Of a DNA stretch of 64,000 nucleotides, positions 25,081 to 34,761 are shown piece by piece. The notes below the pieces were generated by a model. The model had not been told where the DNA came from. It did no database searches and saw only the letters and a program-made list of their open reading frames with translations. The stretch is from positions 71,001-135,000 of the forward strand of contig NZ_AQUO01000002.1 in the NCBI RefSeq assembly GCF_000371965.1, given 5' to 3'. The position numbers and the translations under genes are program-made. This stretch comes from Paracoccus sp. N5. GTDB lineage: Bacteria > Pseudomonadota > Alphaproteobacteria > Rhodobacterales > Rhodobacteraceae. Each line of letters begins with the position of its first letter. Positions within the stretch are counted from its first letter, which is position 1.

Positions 25081-26394
25081 TCATTTCGACACCGCGCCGG
25101 CCAGTTGCGGATCGCAGCCGAGACCTTCGTCGTCACCGGCGGGATCGTCGCGGAACGGGCGGTCGGGGCGGATCAGCAGCGCGCAGGCCGCGCCCACCAG
25201 CAGCAGCACCAGCGAGGCCGCGAAGGGCAGGTCCCAGCGCCCGGTCAGGTCGATGATCAGCCCGAAGACGATGGGCGAGATCATCCCGGCCAGCCCGAAG
25301 CCGAAGTTCATGAAGCCGCTGGCGGTGCCGGAATATTGCGGCGCGATGTCCATCGGCGTGGCCCAGATCGGCGCCACGATCAGCTCGGCAAAGAAGAAGG
25401 CCGCGCTGAGGCTGATCGCCACCGTCACCAGGTCGGTCGAGAACATCACCGGCAACATGCAGGCGAAGGCGCCGAGGAAGCCCAGGACGATGACGCTGAT
25501 CCGCGCCAGGGCGACATTGCCGGTGCGGCGCAGGATGCCGTCGCTGAGCCAGCCGCCCGCCAGGTCGCCCACCACCCCGGCCAGGAAGACACCGGCCGCG
25601 AAGATGGCGGATTTCTTCAGGTCCAGCTCGTGCTGGTGCAGGAAATAGGACGGGATCCAGTTCAGGAACAGCCACAGCGTCCAGCCATAGCAGAAATCGG
25701 TGATCGTCACCGGCAGCATGCGCCGCAGAAGCCGGCCCCAGGGCAGGGTCTTGCGCTCGCCCACGATCCTCTGGTCGGGCAGGGTCTCCAGCTCTTCGGG
25801 GGTGATGCCCTTGTGGCTGCGCGGATCGTCGCGGAAATACCACCACCACAGCGCCACCCACAGGAAGCTGATCAGGCCGACGATGATGAAGGCATGCCGC
25901 CAGGACAGCGCGATGACCAGAAAGGCGATCAGCGGCGGGGTCAGCGCATTGCCGAAGCGGGCGAAGGCATGGGTGATGCCCTGCGCGAAGCCGCGCTTCT
26001 CGGCCGACATCCAGTTCGACAGCGCCCGCGTGGCGGTCGGGAAGGCCGAGCCCTCGCCCATGCCCAGCAGCACGCGCGCGATGATCAGCGAGACCGCGCC
26101 CTCGACGAAGCCGATCATCACCGTCGCGGCCGACCAGACCGTGCCGCAGATGATCAGCGTCTTGTGCGGTCCCAGCCGGTCGCCCAGCCGGCCGCCCAGG
26201 ATCTGGAACAGCGCATAGGGATAGGCGAAAGCGGAAAACGCCAGCCCGAGCTCGAAATTCGTCAGGCCCAGTTCGGCCTGCATGGCGGGGGCGGCGGTGC
26301 TGATGTTGACCCGGTCGATATAGGTGACCAGATACATCAGGCAGATGACGAACAGAACCCGGTCCGTCGTCCTGAAGCGGGTAAGCCTTAGCAT
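25081..26394 (-). CDS. sauU: MFS transporter, probable sulfoacetate importer SauU
   Basis: A 437-residue major facilitator protein of the anion:cation symporter group with about twelve membrane segments. YIDRVNISTAAPAMQAELGL near residues 26-45 and the GGRLGDRLGPHKTLI loop after helix 2 are family marks. AGGAGA precedes the ATG on the minus strand. It is the last gene of sauSTU, 156 nt after sauT, and the order matches the sauRSTU set known from Cupriavidus necator. Sulfoacetate as substrate is inferred from that context. Confidence 0.82.
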   Translation of the reverse strand: MLRLTRFRTTDRVLFVICLMYLVTYIDRVNISTAAPAMQAELGLTNFELGLAFSAFAYPYALFQILGGRLGDRLGPHKTLIICGTVWSAATVMIGFVEGAVSLIIARVLLGMGEGSAFPTATRALSNWMSAEKRGFAQGITHAFARFGNALTPPLIAFLVIALSWRHAFIIVGLISFLWVALWWWYFRDDPRSHKGITPEELETLPDQRIVGERKTLPWGRLLRRMLPVTITDFCYGWTLWLFLNWIPSYFLHQHELDLKKSAIFAAGVFLAGVVGDLAGGWLSDGILRRTGNVALARISVIVLGFLGAFACMLPVMFSTDLVTVAISLSAAFFFAELIVAPIWATPMDIAPQYSGTASGFMNFGFGLAGMISPIVFGLIIDLTGRWDLPFAASLVLLLVGAACALLIRPDRPFRDDPAGDDEGLGCDPQLAGAVSK

Positions 26395-26550
26395 GTCTCC
26401 TCCCTGGATTATGCTGGATGTGTTGGCACGTCCGTTTGCGGCCCGTGGCGCGGTCCCCTGTCGAAGCCCCGCCCTCCTCCGACGGGTCTTCGGGCTTCTG
26501 GCGCCGGGCCGTATTCCTGGAAAATGAGTCTCCTTCCTGCCCCTTGGGCG

Positions 26551-28077
26551 CTATTGCGTCAGCTGCGCCAGCTTCAGGCGCTGGATCTTGCCCGAGGGGC
26601 CCTTGGGCAGTTCGGCCATCAGGTGGATCACCTCGGGCGACTTGAACTCTCCCAGCCGCTGCTGGCAGATCGAGATCAGCTCGGGCGGCTGCAGCACCGA
26701 GCCGGGGCGCAGGGTGACGGCCGCCTCGACCCGCTCGCCGTAGCGGGCGCATTTGCGGGCGAAGGCCGCGGCCTCGATCACGTCGGGATGGGTGTAGAGC
26801 GCCTCGTCGATCTCGCGCGGGGCGATGTTCTCGCCGCCCTTGATGATCAGCTCCTTCAGGCGGCCGGTGACGAAGACGTAACCCTCCGCGTCCATCCGGC
26901 CCAGGTCGCCGGTGCGCAGCCAGCCGTCCGCGGTCAGCGCGGCGGCACTCGCGACCGGGTCGCCCAGATAGCCGCGCATGACATTGGGCCCGCGCACGGC
27001 GATCTCGCCCTCGGCTCCGGGCGGCAGCGGGCGCAGGTCGGGCGACAGGATCGCGACCTGGTTGCCCACCGCCCGGCCGGGCGAGCCGATCTTGCGCGGA
27101 CCCGGCGGCAGCGGGTTCGACAGGATCTGCGCCGCGGTCTCGGTCAGGCCCATGGTCTCGACGATGGGAATGCCGAAGCGGCGCTCGAAGCCCGACTGCA
27201 CCTCGGGCGCCAGCGCCGCCGAGGCCGAGCGGCCGAAGCGCAGCCGCGCCCGGGCGTCGGGCGACGGCGCGCCCTCGCCATGCAGCAGATGCGAGATGAT
27301 GGTCGGCACGACCGAGAACCAGCTGGCCCCGTGCCGCTCGCAGCTGGTCCAGAACTGGCTCGCCGAGAAGCGCTCGCAGACCACCACCGAGCCGCCCGAC
27401 AGCAGCGGCGCCAGGATGGTCACGCAAAGCCCGTTGATGTGATAGATCGGCAGCACGCAGAGCGCCCGGTCCTCGGGGCAGAGCTCATGCGCCAGCGCGG
27501 TGGTCCAGCCGCCGGCCAGCAGGCTGGCATGGCTGTGCAGCACGCCCTTGGGCCGGCCGGTGGTGCCCGAGGTATACATCAGCAGCGCGTCGTGCCCGGC
27601 GCCATGCGGATGCGGCGCCGCCGGTTCGCAGCCGGCGGGCCAGCGGAAGCCGTCCCCGGCCTCGATGACCATGGGTTCGGCGGGATGGGCGGCCAGCGCG
27701 CTGTCGAGCAACCCGCGCTGGCCGGGATCCAGCAGCAGCGCCCGGGCGCCGGAATGCGACAGCGCATAGCCGACGGCCTCGGCCCCGGCGACCAGGTTGA
27801 TCATCGTGGCGCGAAAGCCGCCGTAGAGCGCACCGAACAGGCCCAGCACCGCATTGCGGCCGTTGGGCATCATCAGCGCCACGCTGTCGCCGCAGGGCAG
27901 GCCCAGCCCGGCCAGGTGCCCGGCGATGCGGGCGGCCTCGTCCCGCAGCTCGCGCCAGGTCAGCGCGCCGCCGTCGCCGGGGAAGATGTGGCTGGTGGCA
28001 TCGCCCCGCTCGGCGGCACGGATGTCGAGCCAGTCGCGGACGGTGCCTTGCGGCGGATGGTGTGGATCCAGCCTCAT
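26551..28077 (-). CDS. sauT: Sulfoacetate-CoA ligase (AMP-forming)
   Basis: A 508-residue adenylate-forming acyl-CoA synthetase. The P-loop YTSGTTGRPKG is at 168-178, GLTETAAQI and the hinge GWLRTGDLGRMDAEGY follow, and the C-terminal catalytic lysine lies in KGPSGKIQRLK. In this cluster the substrate should be sulfoacetate, giving sulfoacetyl-CoA. The start overlaps the sauS stop (ATGA), so the two are translationally coupled. Sequence alone would say only acyl-CoA synthetase. Confidence 0.85.
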   Translation of the reverse strand: MRLDPHHPPQGTVRDWLDIRAAERGDATSHIFPGDGGALTWRELRDEAARIAGHLAGLGLPCGDSVALMMPNGRNAVLGLFGALYGGFRATMINLVAGAEAVGYALSHSGARALLLDPGQRGLLDSALAAHPAEPMVIEAGDGFRWPAGCEPAAPHPHGAGHDALLMYTSGTTGRPKGVLHSHASLLAGGWTTALAHELCPEDRALCVLPIYHINGLCVTILAPLLSGGSVVVCERFSASQFWTSCERHGASWFSVVPTIISHLLHGEGAPSPDARARLRFGRSASAALAPEVQSGFERRFGIPIVETMGLTETAAQILSNPLPPGPRKIGSPGRAVGNQVAILSPDLRPLPPGAEGEIAVRGPNVMRGYLGDPVASAAALTADGWLRTGDLGRMDAEGYVFVTGRLKELIIKGGENIAPREIDEALYTHPDVIEAAAFARKCARYGERVEAAVTLRPGSVLQPPELISICQQRLGEFKSPEVIHLMAELPKGPSGKIQRLKLAQLTQ

Positions 28078-29483
28078 TGCCCGACCTCCTGCCAGTAATC
28101 GCCGAAGATCTCGTCCAGCGCCGGCTCGCGCGGCGGGATCGGGCGCACGACGCGGGTGCGCTGCATGAAATGCCGCCAGTTCAGGTTGGCGTCGATGGAA
28201 TTGCCGCCCCAGCTGCCGCAGCCCATCGACAGCGAGAAGGGCAGCCCGTTGTCGAAGGCGCCGCCGGTGGCGAAGCAATGCGCCTGATTGACGATGACCC
28301 GGCAGACCGGCAATTCGCGGCCCAGCCAGAGCGGGCGGCCGGTGTCGCGCGAATGCAGCCCGACCGAATGGCCCGCGCCCTGATGCAGCAGGATGCGCCG
28401 CGCCAGCTCGGCCGCATGGCCGAAATCGCGGGCGCGATACAGCGCGGCGATGCGGCTGAGCTTTTCGCCCGACAGCGGATGGTCGGGGCCGATGCCCGCG
28501 GTCTCGACCGCGATCAGCCGGGTGCCGGGGGGCACCTTGCCGGCCAGCCCCAGCTTGTCGATCATCACCTCGGCATCCTGGGCGATGATCTCGCGGTTCA
28601 TGTGCCCGTCCTGCCAGAGCCGGGCGACGATTCCCGGCGCCTCGGACGGCGGCAGCACCGCGCCGCCCTCGGCCGCCAGCGCGGCCAGGAAGGCGTCATA
28701 GACCGCATCGACCACGATCAGCGCGTTTTCCGACGAGCAGGAGGTGGCATTGTCGAAGGTCTTCGAGGCCGCGATCTTGCCGGCTGCCGCCGCCAGGTCG
28801 GCGGTCTCGTCCACGATCACCGCGACATTGCCGGCGCCGACGCCGATGGCGGGGGAGCCGCTTTCATAGGCGCGGCGCACGTTGTCCTGGCTGCCGGTCA
28901 CCACCACCAGGTCGGCGCTCTCCAGCAGGCGCTGGGTCTTGGCCTTGCTGCCCTGGCCGGGCAGCATCTGCACCAGGTCGCGGTCCTCGCCGATGCGGTC
29001 GAATTCGGCATGGATGAAGCCCAGCAGCATCTCGCAGCAGGCCACGCCCTTGGGCGAGGGCGACAGCAGGATGGCATTGCCGCATTTCAGCGCGTTGATG
29101 ATGTTGTTCGCGGGCGTCGCCGCCGGGTTGGTCGAAGGCACCACCGCGCCGATCACCCCGATGGGCCGTGCGATCTCGGTGATGCCGGTCTCGGGGTCGT
29201 CGGACAGGATGCCATGGGTGGCCACGCCGCGGATGTCGCGCAAGAGGCCCAGGGTCTTGCGGTGGTTCTTGACGATCTTGTCGGCGACATTGCCAAGCCC
29301 GGTGCTGCGGACCGCCAGCTCGGCCAGTTGCCGGTTGCGCTCGGGCTGCATGATGGCCCAGCCGGCGGCCAGGGCTGCGCGGTCATAGCGGCCCTGGCTG
29401 CCCCGCGCCTCGTATCCGGCCTGCGCGGCGCGCGCCCGCGCCATCGCCGCGTCGACCGAGAGAATATCGTTCGAGATGTTCAT
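28074..29483 (-). CDS. sauS: Acylating sulfoacetaldehyde dehydrogenase
   Basis: A 469-residue CoA-acylating aldehyde dehydrogenase of the AdhE/EutE-like group. The catalytic Cys249 sits in ATSCSSENAL, the loop IGVIGAVVPSTNPAATP at 108-124 binds cofactor, and GVGAGNVAV follows. In the Sau pathway it reduces sulfoacetyl-CoA to sulfoacetaldehyde, which Xsc then cleaves. The C-terminal half keeps HSVGLHSRDTG and the SMGCGSWGGNSID motif. It is the first gene after the palindromic operator at 29622-29649. Confidence 0.87.
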   Translation of the reverse strand: MNISNDILSVDAAMARARAAQAGYEARGSQGRYDRAALAAGWAIMQPERNRQLAELAVRSTGLGNVADKIVKNHRKTLGLLRDIRGVATHGILSDDPETGITEIARPIGVIGAVVPSTNPAATPANNIINALKCGNAILLSPSPKGVACCEMLLGFIHAEFDRIGEDRDLVQMLPGQGSKAKTQRLLESADLVVVTGSQDNVRRAYESGSPAIGVGAGNVAVIVDETADLAAAAGKIAASKTFDNATSCSSENALIVVDAVYDAFLAALAAEGGAVLPPSEAPGIVARLWQDGHMNREIIAQDAEVMIDKLGLAGKVPPGTRLIAVETAGIGPDHPLSGEKLSRIAALYRARDFGHAAELARRILLHQGAGHSVGLHSRDTGRPLWLGRELPVCRVIVNQAHCFATGGAFDNGLPFSLSMGCGSWGGNSIDANLNWRHFMQRTRVVRPIPPREPALDEIFGDYWQEVGQ

Positions 29484-29621
29484 ACCTGTCACTTGCTCCG
29501 GTTCCCGGCAGGTTGCCCGCCGGGAAGGTGAATGGATCAGCGGCCCGGGAAACCGGGTCTCACCCTGTCTGCAATGTCGGTCTGGCACGGCCTCCTCTTG
29601 CCGTGATCTCGACCTTAGGCG

Positions 29622-29649
29622 ATGAAAACAGTCTTGCAAATGTTTTCAT
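29622..29649. promoter_or_regulatory. Palindromic operator between sauS and sauR
   Basis: ATGAAAACA (29622-29630) and TGTTTTCAT (29641-29649) form a perfect 9-bp inverted repeat separated by ten bases. It lies between the divergent sauS start (29483) and sauR start (29677). LacI-family proteins bind such symmetric sites, so SauR is the likely ligand. It would block both promoters. Confidence 0.7.
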
Positions 29650-29676
29650 TAACCCTAATCATTGGCTTGGATATTT

Positions 29677-30717
29677 ATGGAAAATCCGATGATTAAGCCC
29701 GATATTGTTTTCGTCGCAAAGCTTGCAGGCGTTTCACCGGCCACGGTGTCGCGGGTGATGAATCACCCCGACCTGGTGCATCCGGCGACCCGCAAAAAGG
29801 TCGAGCTGGCGGTCGAGAAATCCGGCTATATCCGCAACCGCGCCGCCCAGGCCATGCACGGCAAGCGCAGCGCCACCATCGGGTTGGTGGTGCCGACCGT
29901 CGCCAACACCATCTTCGCCGAGGTGGTGCAGGCCTTCAACGACACGGTCAGTGCGCAGGGCTTCACCCTGCTGCTGGCCTCGCACGGTTACGACCTGGAC
30001 AGCGAATACCGGCTGGTCCGCAAGCTGCTGGAGCATCGCGTCGACGCGCTGGCGGTGGTCGGGCTGGACCACAGCCCCGGCACCTTCCGGCTGATCGCGG
30101 AACAGCGCGTACCGCTGCTGGCGCTGTGGAACTACCTGGCGGATTCGGCGCTGCCCTGCATCGGCGTCGACAATCGCGAGGCGGGCCGGCTGGCGGCCGA
30201 GCATCTGGTGGCGCTGGGGCATCGCCGCATCGGCATGGTCTTTCCCGCCACCTTCGACAACGACCGGGCGCGGGACCGCAAGACGGCGGCGACGGCGGTA
30301 TTCCGCGATGCCGGGATCGAATTGCAGGACCGCTGGCAGGTCGAGGTGCCCTATAGCATCGCCCAGGCCAAGGCCGCCTGCCTGGAGCTGCTGGCCGGCG
30401 AGGACCGGCCGAGCGCCCTGCTTTGCGCCAATGACGTGATCGCGCAGGGGGCGATCTATGCGGCGGCGCGGCTGGGGATCGCGATCCCCGCCAGCCTGTC
30501 GGTGATCGGCATCGGCGATTTCGCCGGCTCGGCGCAGATGGAACCGGCGCTGACCACCGTGCGGATCCCGGCGCAACAGGTCGGCATCGCGGCCGGACAG
30601 GCCATCGTCACGGCAATCGGGCGCCCGGATGCCGATTTCATGATCCGCAGCCGCGTCGAGCTGGAGCTGATCATGCGCGCCAGCACCGGCATCGCGGCCG
30701 AAATGACCCGGCGCTGA
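29677..30717 (+). CDS. sauR: LacI-family regulator SauR
   Basis: A 346-residue LacI-type repressor. The helix-turn-helix and hinge are in residues 8-55 (VAKLAGVSPATVSRVMNH, ATRKKVELAVEKSGYIRNR), followed by a sugar-binding-protein-like effector domain beginning TIGLVVPTVANTIFAEVV. It is divergent from sauSTU as in C. necator. The ATG at 29677 was chosen over 29689 and over an upstream TTG. The stop is 6 nt from the convergent IclR gene stop. Confidence 0.87.
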   Translation: MENPMIKPDIVFVAKLAGVSPATVSRVMNHPDLVHPATRKKVELAVEKSGYIRNRAAQAMHGKRSATIGLVVPTVANTIFAEVVQAFNDTVSAQGFTLLLASHGYDLDSEYRLVRKLLEHRVDALAVVGLDHSPGTFRLIAEQRVPLLALWNYLADSALPCIGVDNREAGRLAAEHLVALGHRRIGMVFPATFDNDRARDRKTAATAVFRDAGIELQDRWQVEVPYSIAQAKAACLELLAGEDRPSALLCANDVIAQGAIYAAARLGIAIPASLSVIGIGDFAGSAQMEPALTTVRIPAQQVGIAAGQAIVTAIGRPDADFMIRSRVELELIMRASTGIAAEMTRR

Positions 30718-30723
30718 TGCCCG

Positions 30724-31488
30724 TCACATCAGACCGGCCAGTTCCTCGGCTGCCGCGCGCAGGTCGGGCAGGTATTTCAGCCCTTCGGCCAAGGTCAGCC
30801 GCTGCACCGGGGCATGGAAGGACACCGTGGCGATCAACTGCCCGGAACGGTCCAGCACCGGCACGGCCATGGCGATCATGCCGGGCACGAACTCCCCGGT
30901 ATCGGTCGAATATCCCTGCTGCCGGATCTGGCGCAGTTCGTCGCGCAGCCGGTCCGGGTCGGTGATGGTCTGCGCCGTATAGGCATAAAGTTCGGTGCGT
31001 TTCAGATAGCGTTCCAGCTTGCCGTCGTTGATCTGCGACAGGGCCAGCTTGCCCGCCGCCGTGGCGTGCAGCGGCACGCGCGAGCCGACGTGAAGCTGGA
31101 TGCGCAGCGGCCAATGCGTCTCGACCCGGTCGATGTAAAGCATCGCATCGCCGTCCGGGATCGACAGGTTGCAGGTCTCGCCCAGGCGCTGGTTCAGCCG
31201 AATCAGCACGTCGCGCTGCGGCAGGTCCTGGTGCCAGAAGCGGATGACGCCCTGCATCATCTGCCGCAGTTTCGGCCCCGGCTGATAGCTGCGCCCGTCG
31301 ATATGGCGGATCAGGAAGCCCTCGGCTTCCAGATTGCCGACCAGCCGGTGGATGGTCGGCACCGGAAGGTTCAGCGAGGCGTTGATCTCGGTCGCGGTCA
31401 GGGGCCGCCCCTCGCTGGCAAGAACCTCTAGAATCTGCAGATTTCGGAAGCTTGGCGGCAGGGCGGACTTGTCCTGAAGGCTCGTCAT
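30724..31488 (-). CDS. iseR: IclR-family regulator, IseR-like
   Basis: A 254-residue IclR protein. The winged helix is at about residues 15-60 (LQILEVLASEG, LPVPTIHRLVGNLEAEGFL) and the effector domain contains GSRVPLHATAAGKLALSQ. It is divergent from the MFS/GMC pair at 31711-34744. That arrangement resembles the isethionate genes, where an IclR regulator neighbours the transporter and dehydrogenase. The name is by context. Direct CAAAAATG repeats in the intergenic region may be its site. Confidence 0.75.
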   Translation of the reverse strand: MTSLQDKSALPPSFRNLQILEVLASEGRPLTATEINASLNLPVPTIHRLVGNLEAEGFLIRHIDGRSYQPGPKLRQMMQGVIRFWHQDLPQRDVLIRLNQRLGETCNLSIPDGDAMLYIDRVETHWPLRIQLHVGSRVPLHATAAGKLALSQINDGKLERYLKRTELYAYTAQTITDPDRLRDELRQIRQQGYSTDTGEFVPGMIAMAVPVLDRSGQLIATVSFHAPVQRLTLAEGLKYLPDLRAAAEELAGLM

Positions 31489-31572
31489 GATCGGCTGTTT
31501 CCGTCGTTTCTCGGCCCGACTCTACATGGTTGCCGGCGCCGCTCCAACCGCCGGCTGCATAGGGTGGAATTG

Positions 31573-31601
31573 CAAAAATGAGAGTATGACTACCAAAAAT
31601 G
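31573..31601. promoter_or_regulatory. Direct repeat CAAAAATG, 21-nt period
   Basis: CAAAAATG occurs at 31573-31580 and 31594-31601, exactly two helical turns apart, followed at 31603-31608 by TTGACA, a possible -35 element. The pair lies between the divergent IclR gene and the MFS transporter. It could be an IclR-type activator site on one DNA face. This is inferred from spacing only. Confidence 0.5.
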
Positions 31602-31710
31602 CTTTGACATGGCTTGGCGGCCTGAGGCAACGTCGGCGCACCGGCAAAAGGAGGATTTGCCGGGAAACAGCTGAACAATCGAACAACGTCGCAGCATCAG
31701 GGAGGATGTC

Positions 31711-33018
31711 ATGGCGGTAACGACCGCTGGCGCCAACGCGTTTGGCGACCGGGAGCACGATGTCAAGAAGGTCGTGTTCGCAAGCCTCGTGGGATCGACC
31801 ATCGAATGGTACGATTTCTTTCTTTACGGCGTCGTCGCCGGTATCGTCTTCAACAAGCTGTATTTTCCGGCCGACGACCCGACGATCTCGGTGCTGCTGG
31901 CCTATGCCACCTTCGCGGTGGGCTTCGTGGCCCGGCCGCTGGGCGGCGTCATCTTCGGCCATTTCGGCGACCGCATCGGCCGCAAGACCATGCTGGTCAT
32001 CACGCTGTTGCTGATGGGCGGCGCGACCGTGCTGATCGGCCTGTTGCCCACCTACGACCAGATCGGCATCCTGGCGCCGATCCTGCTTTTGCTGCTGCGC
32101 GTGGCGCAGGGCATCGGCATCGGCGGCGAATGGGGCGGAGCGGTGCTGATGGCCTATGAATTCGCGCCCGAGAACAAGCGCGGCTTCTACGCCTCGATCC
32201 CGCAGATCGGCCTGTCGCTGGGCCTGTTCATGGCCTCGGGCGTGATGGCGCTGTTGACCATGATGCCGGACGAGGCCTTCATGGCCTGGGGCTGGCGCGC
32301 GGCCTTCGTCGCCTCGATCGTCCTGGTCGTGCTGGGCACCTGGATCCGCAGCAATATCGGCGAAAGCCCCGAGTTCAAGAAGGCCAAGGCGGAATCGCGG
32401 GCCAAGGACCAGGGCCTGCCCTTCGTGGACATGCTGAAACGCTATCCGGCCAATATCGTGCTGGGCATGGGCGCGCGCTATATCGACGGTGTGTTCTTCA
32501 ACGTCTTTGCGGTGTTCTCGATCCTCTACCTGACGAAATACGTCGGGCTGGAGCGGACCTTCGCGCTGTGGACGGTCTGCGGCGCCGCCATCGTCATGGT
32601 GGTCTGCATCCCGTTCTTCGGCCGGCTGTCGGACCGGATCGGGCGGCCGCGCACCTATGCCATCGGCTCGCTTCTGCTGGCGCTGAGCGTGTTCCCGGCC
32701 TTCGCGCTGATGTCCACCGGCGATCCGCTGCTGGTGATCCTGGGCATCGCCCTGCCCTTCGGCATCGTCTATCCGATGTGCTACGGCCCCGAGGCGGCGC
32801 TGTTCGCGGACCTGTTCGACCCCAGCGTGCGCTATACCGGCGTGTCCTTCGTCTATCAGTTCTCGGGCATCTTCGCCTCGGGGATCACGCCGATGATCGC
32901 GACGGCACTGATGGCCGCGAATGACAACGACCCGTTCTGGCTTTGCGCCTATGTCGTCTTCGCCGCGCTGGTGTCTTTCGTCTGCGCCGTGCTGATCGGC
33001 CGCCGCGAGCGCGGCTAG
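31711..33018 (+). CDS. iseU: MFS (metabolite:H+ symporter) transporter, IseU-like
   Basis: A 435-residue major facilitator protein of the metabolite:proton symporter family. SLVGSTIEWYDFFLYG (residues 25-40), VARPLGGVIFGHFGDRIGRK, and IGIGGEWGGAVLMAYE are the family signatures. Twelve membrane segments are expected. It is followed after 73 nt by the GMC oxidoreductase. Context suggests isethionate uptake; the family also carries betaine, proline and dicarboxylates. Shine-Dalgarno GGGAGG is at 31700-31705. Confidence 0.8.
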   Translation: MAVTTAGANAFGDREHDVKKVVFASLVGSTIEWYDFFLYGVVAGIVFNKLYFPADDPTISVLLAYATFAVGFVARPLGGVIFGHFGDRIGRKTMLVITLLLMGGATVLIGLLPTYDQIGILAPILLLLLRVAQGIGIGGEWGGAVLMAYEFAPENKRGFYASIPQIGLSLGLFMASGVMALLTMMPDEAFMAWGWRAAFVASIVLVVLGTWIRSNIGESPEFKKAKAESRAKDQGLPFVDMLKRYPANIVLGMGARYIDGVFFNVFAVFSILYLTKYVGLERTFALWTVCGAAIVMVVCIPFFGRLSDRIGRPRTYAIGSLLLALSVFPAFALMSTGDPLLVILGIALPFGIVYPMCYGPEAALFADLFDPSVRYTGVSFVYQFSGIFASGITPMIATALMAANDNDPFWLCAYVVFAALVSFVCAVLIGRRERG

Positions 33019-33091
33019 AGCCTTGCCGGGCGGCAGCCCCGCCCGGCCTTCCTTCCCGAACCATGGGCGCGAGCCCGCAAAGGATGCCAAG

Positions 33092-34744
33092 ATGAGCCAA
33101 GCATCAGACCTCGCGGATTACGTCATCGTCGGCGCCGGATCGGCCGGCTGCGTGGTCGCGAACCATCTTTCCGCCGATCCCGCGATCCGCGTCGCCCTGC
33201 TGGAAGCCGGCAACCGCGACTCGAGCCCCTGGATCCATATCCCGGTCGGCTATTTCCGCACCATGCACAACCCGGACTTCGACTGGTGCTACGAGACCGC
33301 GCCCGACCCGGGCCTGAACGGCCGTTCGCTGCACTGGCCGCGCGGCAAGGTGCTGGGCGGGTCCTCGTCGCTGAACGGGCTGCTCTATGTCCGCGGCCAG
33401 CGCGAGGATTACGACCGCTGGGCGCAGATGGGCAACGATGGCTGGTCCTGGCGCGAGGTCGGCCCGCTGTTTCAGGAGTTGGAAACCTTCCAGCGCGGCG
33501 AGGGCGAGGGACGCGGCAGGCATGGTCCCCTGCAGGTTTCCGACCCGCGCCTGCGCCGCCGCATCTGCGAATTGTGGATCGAGGCCGCCAAGGCCAACGG
33601 CATCCCCTACAACCCCGATTACAACGGCCCGGTGCAGGACGGCGTCGGCCATTTCCAGCTGACCGTGAACAAGGGCCGGCGCTGCTCTTCGGCCGCCGCC
33701 TTCCTGAAGCCGATCCGCCATCGGCAGAACCTGGACGTGGTCACCAAGGCCCAGGTGCGCCGCGTGGTGATCGAGGACGGCCGCGCCACCGGGGTCGAGA
33801 TCCGGCGCCCCGACGGCAGCCATCAGGTGATCCGCGCCGCGCGCGAGGTGATCCTCTGCGCCGGCGCCATCGGCTCGCCGCAGATCCTGATGCTGTCGGG
33901 CGTGGGCGATGCAGCGCATCTGCGCGACCACGGCATCGCGGTCGCCCATGACGCGCCCGAGGTCGGCCGCAACCTGCAGGACCACCTGCAGGCCCGGCTG
34001 GTGTTCAAATGCCGCGAGGCGACGCTGAACGACGAGGTGCGCAGCCTGATGAACAAGGCCAGGATCGGGCTGGAATACGCGCTGTTCCGCACCGGCCCGA
34101 TGACCATGGCCGCCAGCCTGGTCTTCGGCTTCCTGCGCACCCGGCCCGGCCTCGCCACGCCCGACATCCAGTTCCACATCCAGCCCTGGTCCGCCGACAG
34201 CCCCGGCGAAGGGGTGCATCCCTTCTCGGCCTTCACGCAATCGGTCTGCCAGCTGCGGCCGGAAAGCCGCGGCACCATCACGCTGCGCTCGGCCGATCCT
34301 CTGGAGGCGCCGCTCATCGAGCCGAACTACCTGGCCACCCAGACCGACCGCGACACGCTGGTCGCCGGCATCGAGATCGCCCGCAAGTTCGCGCGCACCG
34401 AGCCACTGAAATCCGCCATCTCCGAGGAGTTCCGGCCGACCGCCGACGTGCAGGGCTATGACGAGGTGCTGGCCTGGGCGCGGATGAACTCGACCACGAT
34501 CTACCATCCGACCGGCACCTGCCGCATGGGCGCGGACGCGCGCGCCGTGGTGGACCCGCGCCTGCGGGTGCGCGGCATCCGCGGCCTGCGGGTGGCCGAT
34601 TGCTCGATCATGCCCGAGATCGTCTCGGGCAACACCAATGCGCCCGCGATGATGATCGGCGCCAAGCTGGCGCGCATGGTCCTTGACGACCGTCGCGCCG
34701 AAGCCGGCGCGGGACCCCGCGCCGGTATCGACAAAGCTGCCTGA
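33092..34744 (+). CDS. iseJ: GMC-family FAD oxidoreductase, probable isethionate dehydrogenase IseJ
   Basis: A 550-residue choline-dehydrogenase-like flavoprotein. The FAD motif DYVIVGAGSAGCVVANHL is at residues 9-26, the GMC signature 1 string GKVLGGSSSLNGLLYVRG near 88-105 and signature 2 GAIGSPQILMLSGVG near 260-274. The C-terminal catalytic region has YHPTGTCRMG and SGNTNAPAMM. The isethionate dehydrogenase of C. necator is of this type, oxidising isethionate to sulfoacetaldehyde. The placement directly before xsc supports that role. A choline or other alcohol dehydrogenase is the alternative. Confidence 0.78.
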   Translation: MSQASDLADYVIVGAGSAGCVVANHLSADPAIRVALLEAGNRDSSPWIHIPVGYFRTMHNPDFDWCYETAPDPGLNGRSLHWPRGKVLGGSSSLNGLLYVRGQREDYDRWAQMGNDGWSWREVGPLFQELETFQRGEGEGRGRHGPLQVSDPRLRRRICELWIEAAKANGIPYNPDYNGPVQDGVGHFQLTVNKGRRCSSAAAFLKPIRHRQNLDVVTKAQVRRVVIEDGRATGVEIRRPDGSHQVIRAAREVILCAGAIGSPQILMLSGVGDAAHLRDHGIAVAHDAPEVGRNLQDHLQARLVFKCREATLNDEVRSLMNKARIGLEYALFRTGPMTMAASLVFGFLRTRPGLATPDIQFHIQPWSADSPGEGVHPFSAFTQSVCQLRPESRGTITLRSADPLEAPLIEPNYLATQTDRDTLVAGIEIARKFARTEPLKSAISEEFRPTADVQGYDEVLAWARMNSTTIYHPTGTCRMGADARAVVDPRLRVRGIRGLRVADCSIMPEIVSGNTNAPAMMIGAKLARMVLDDRRAEAGAGPRAGIDKAA

Positions 34745-34761
34745 AGGACGAGGAAACAGCC

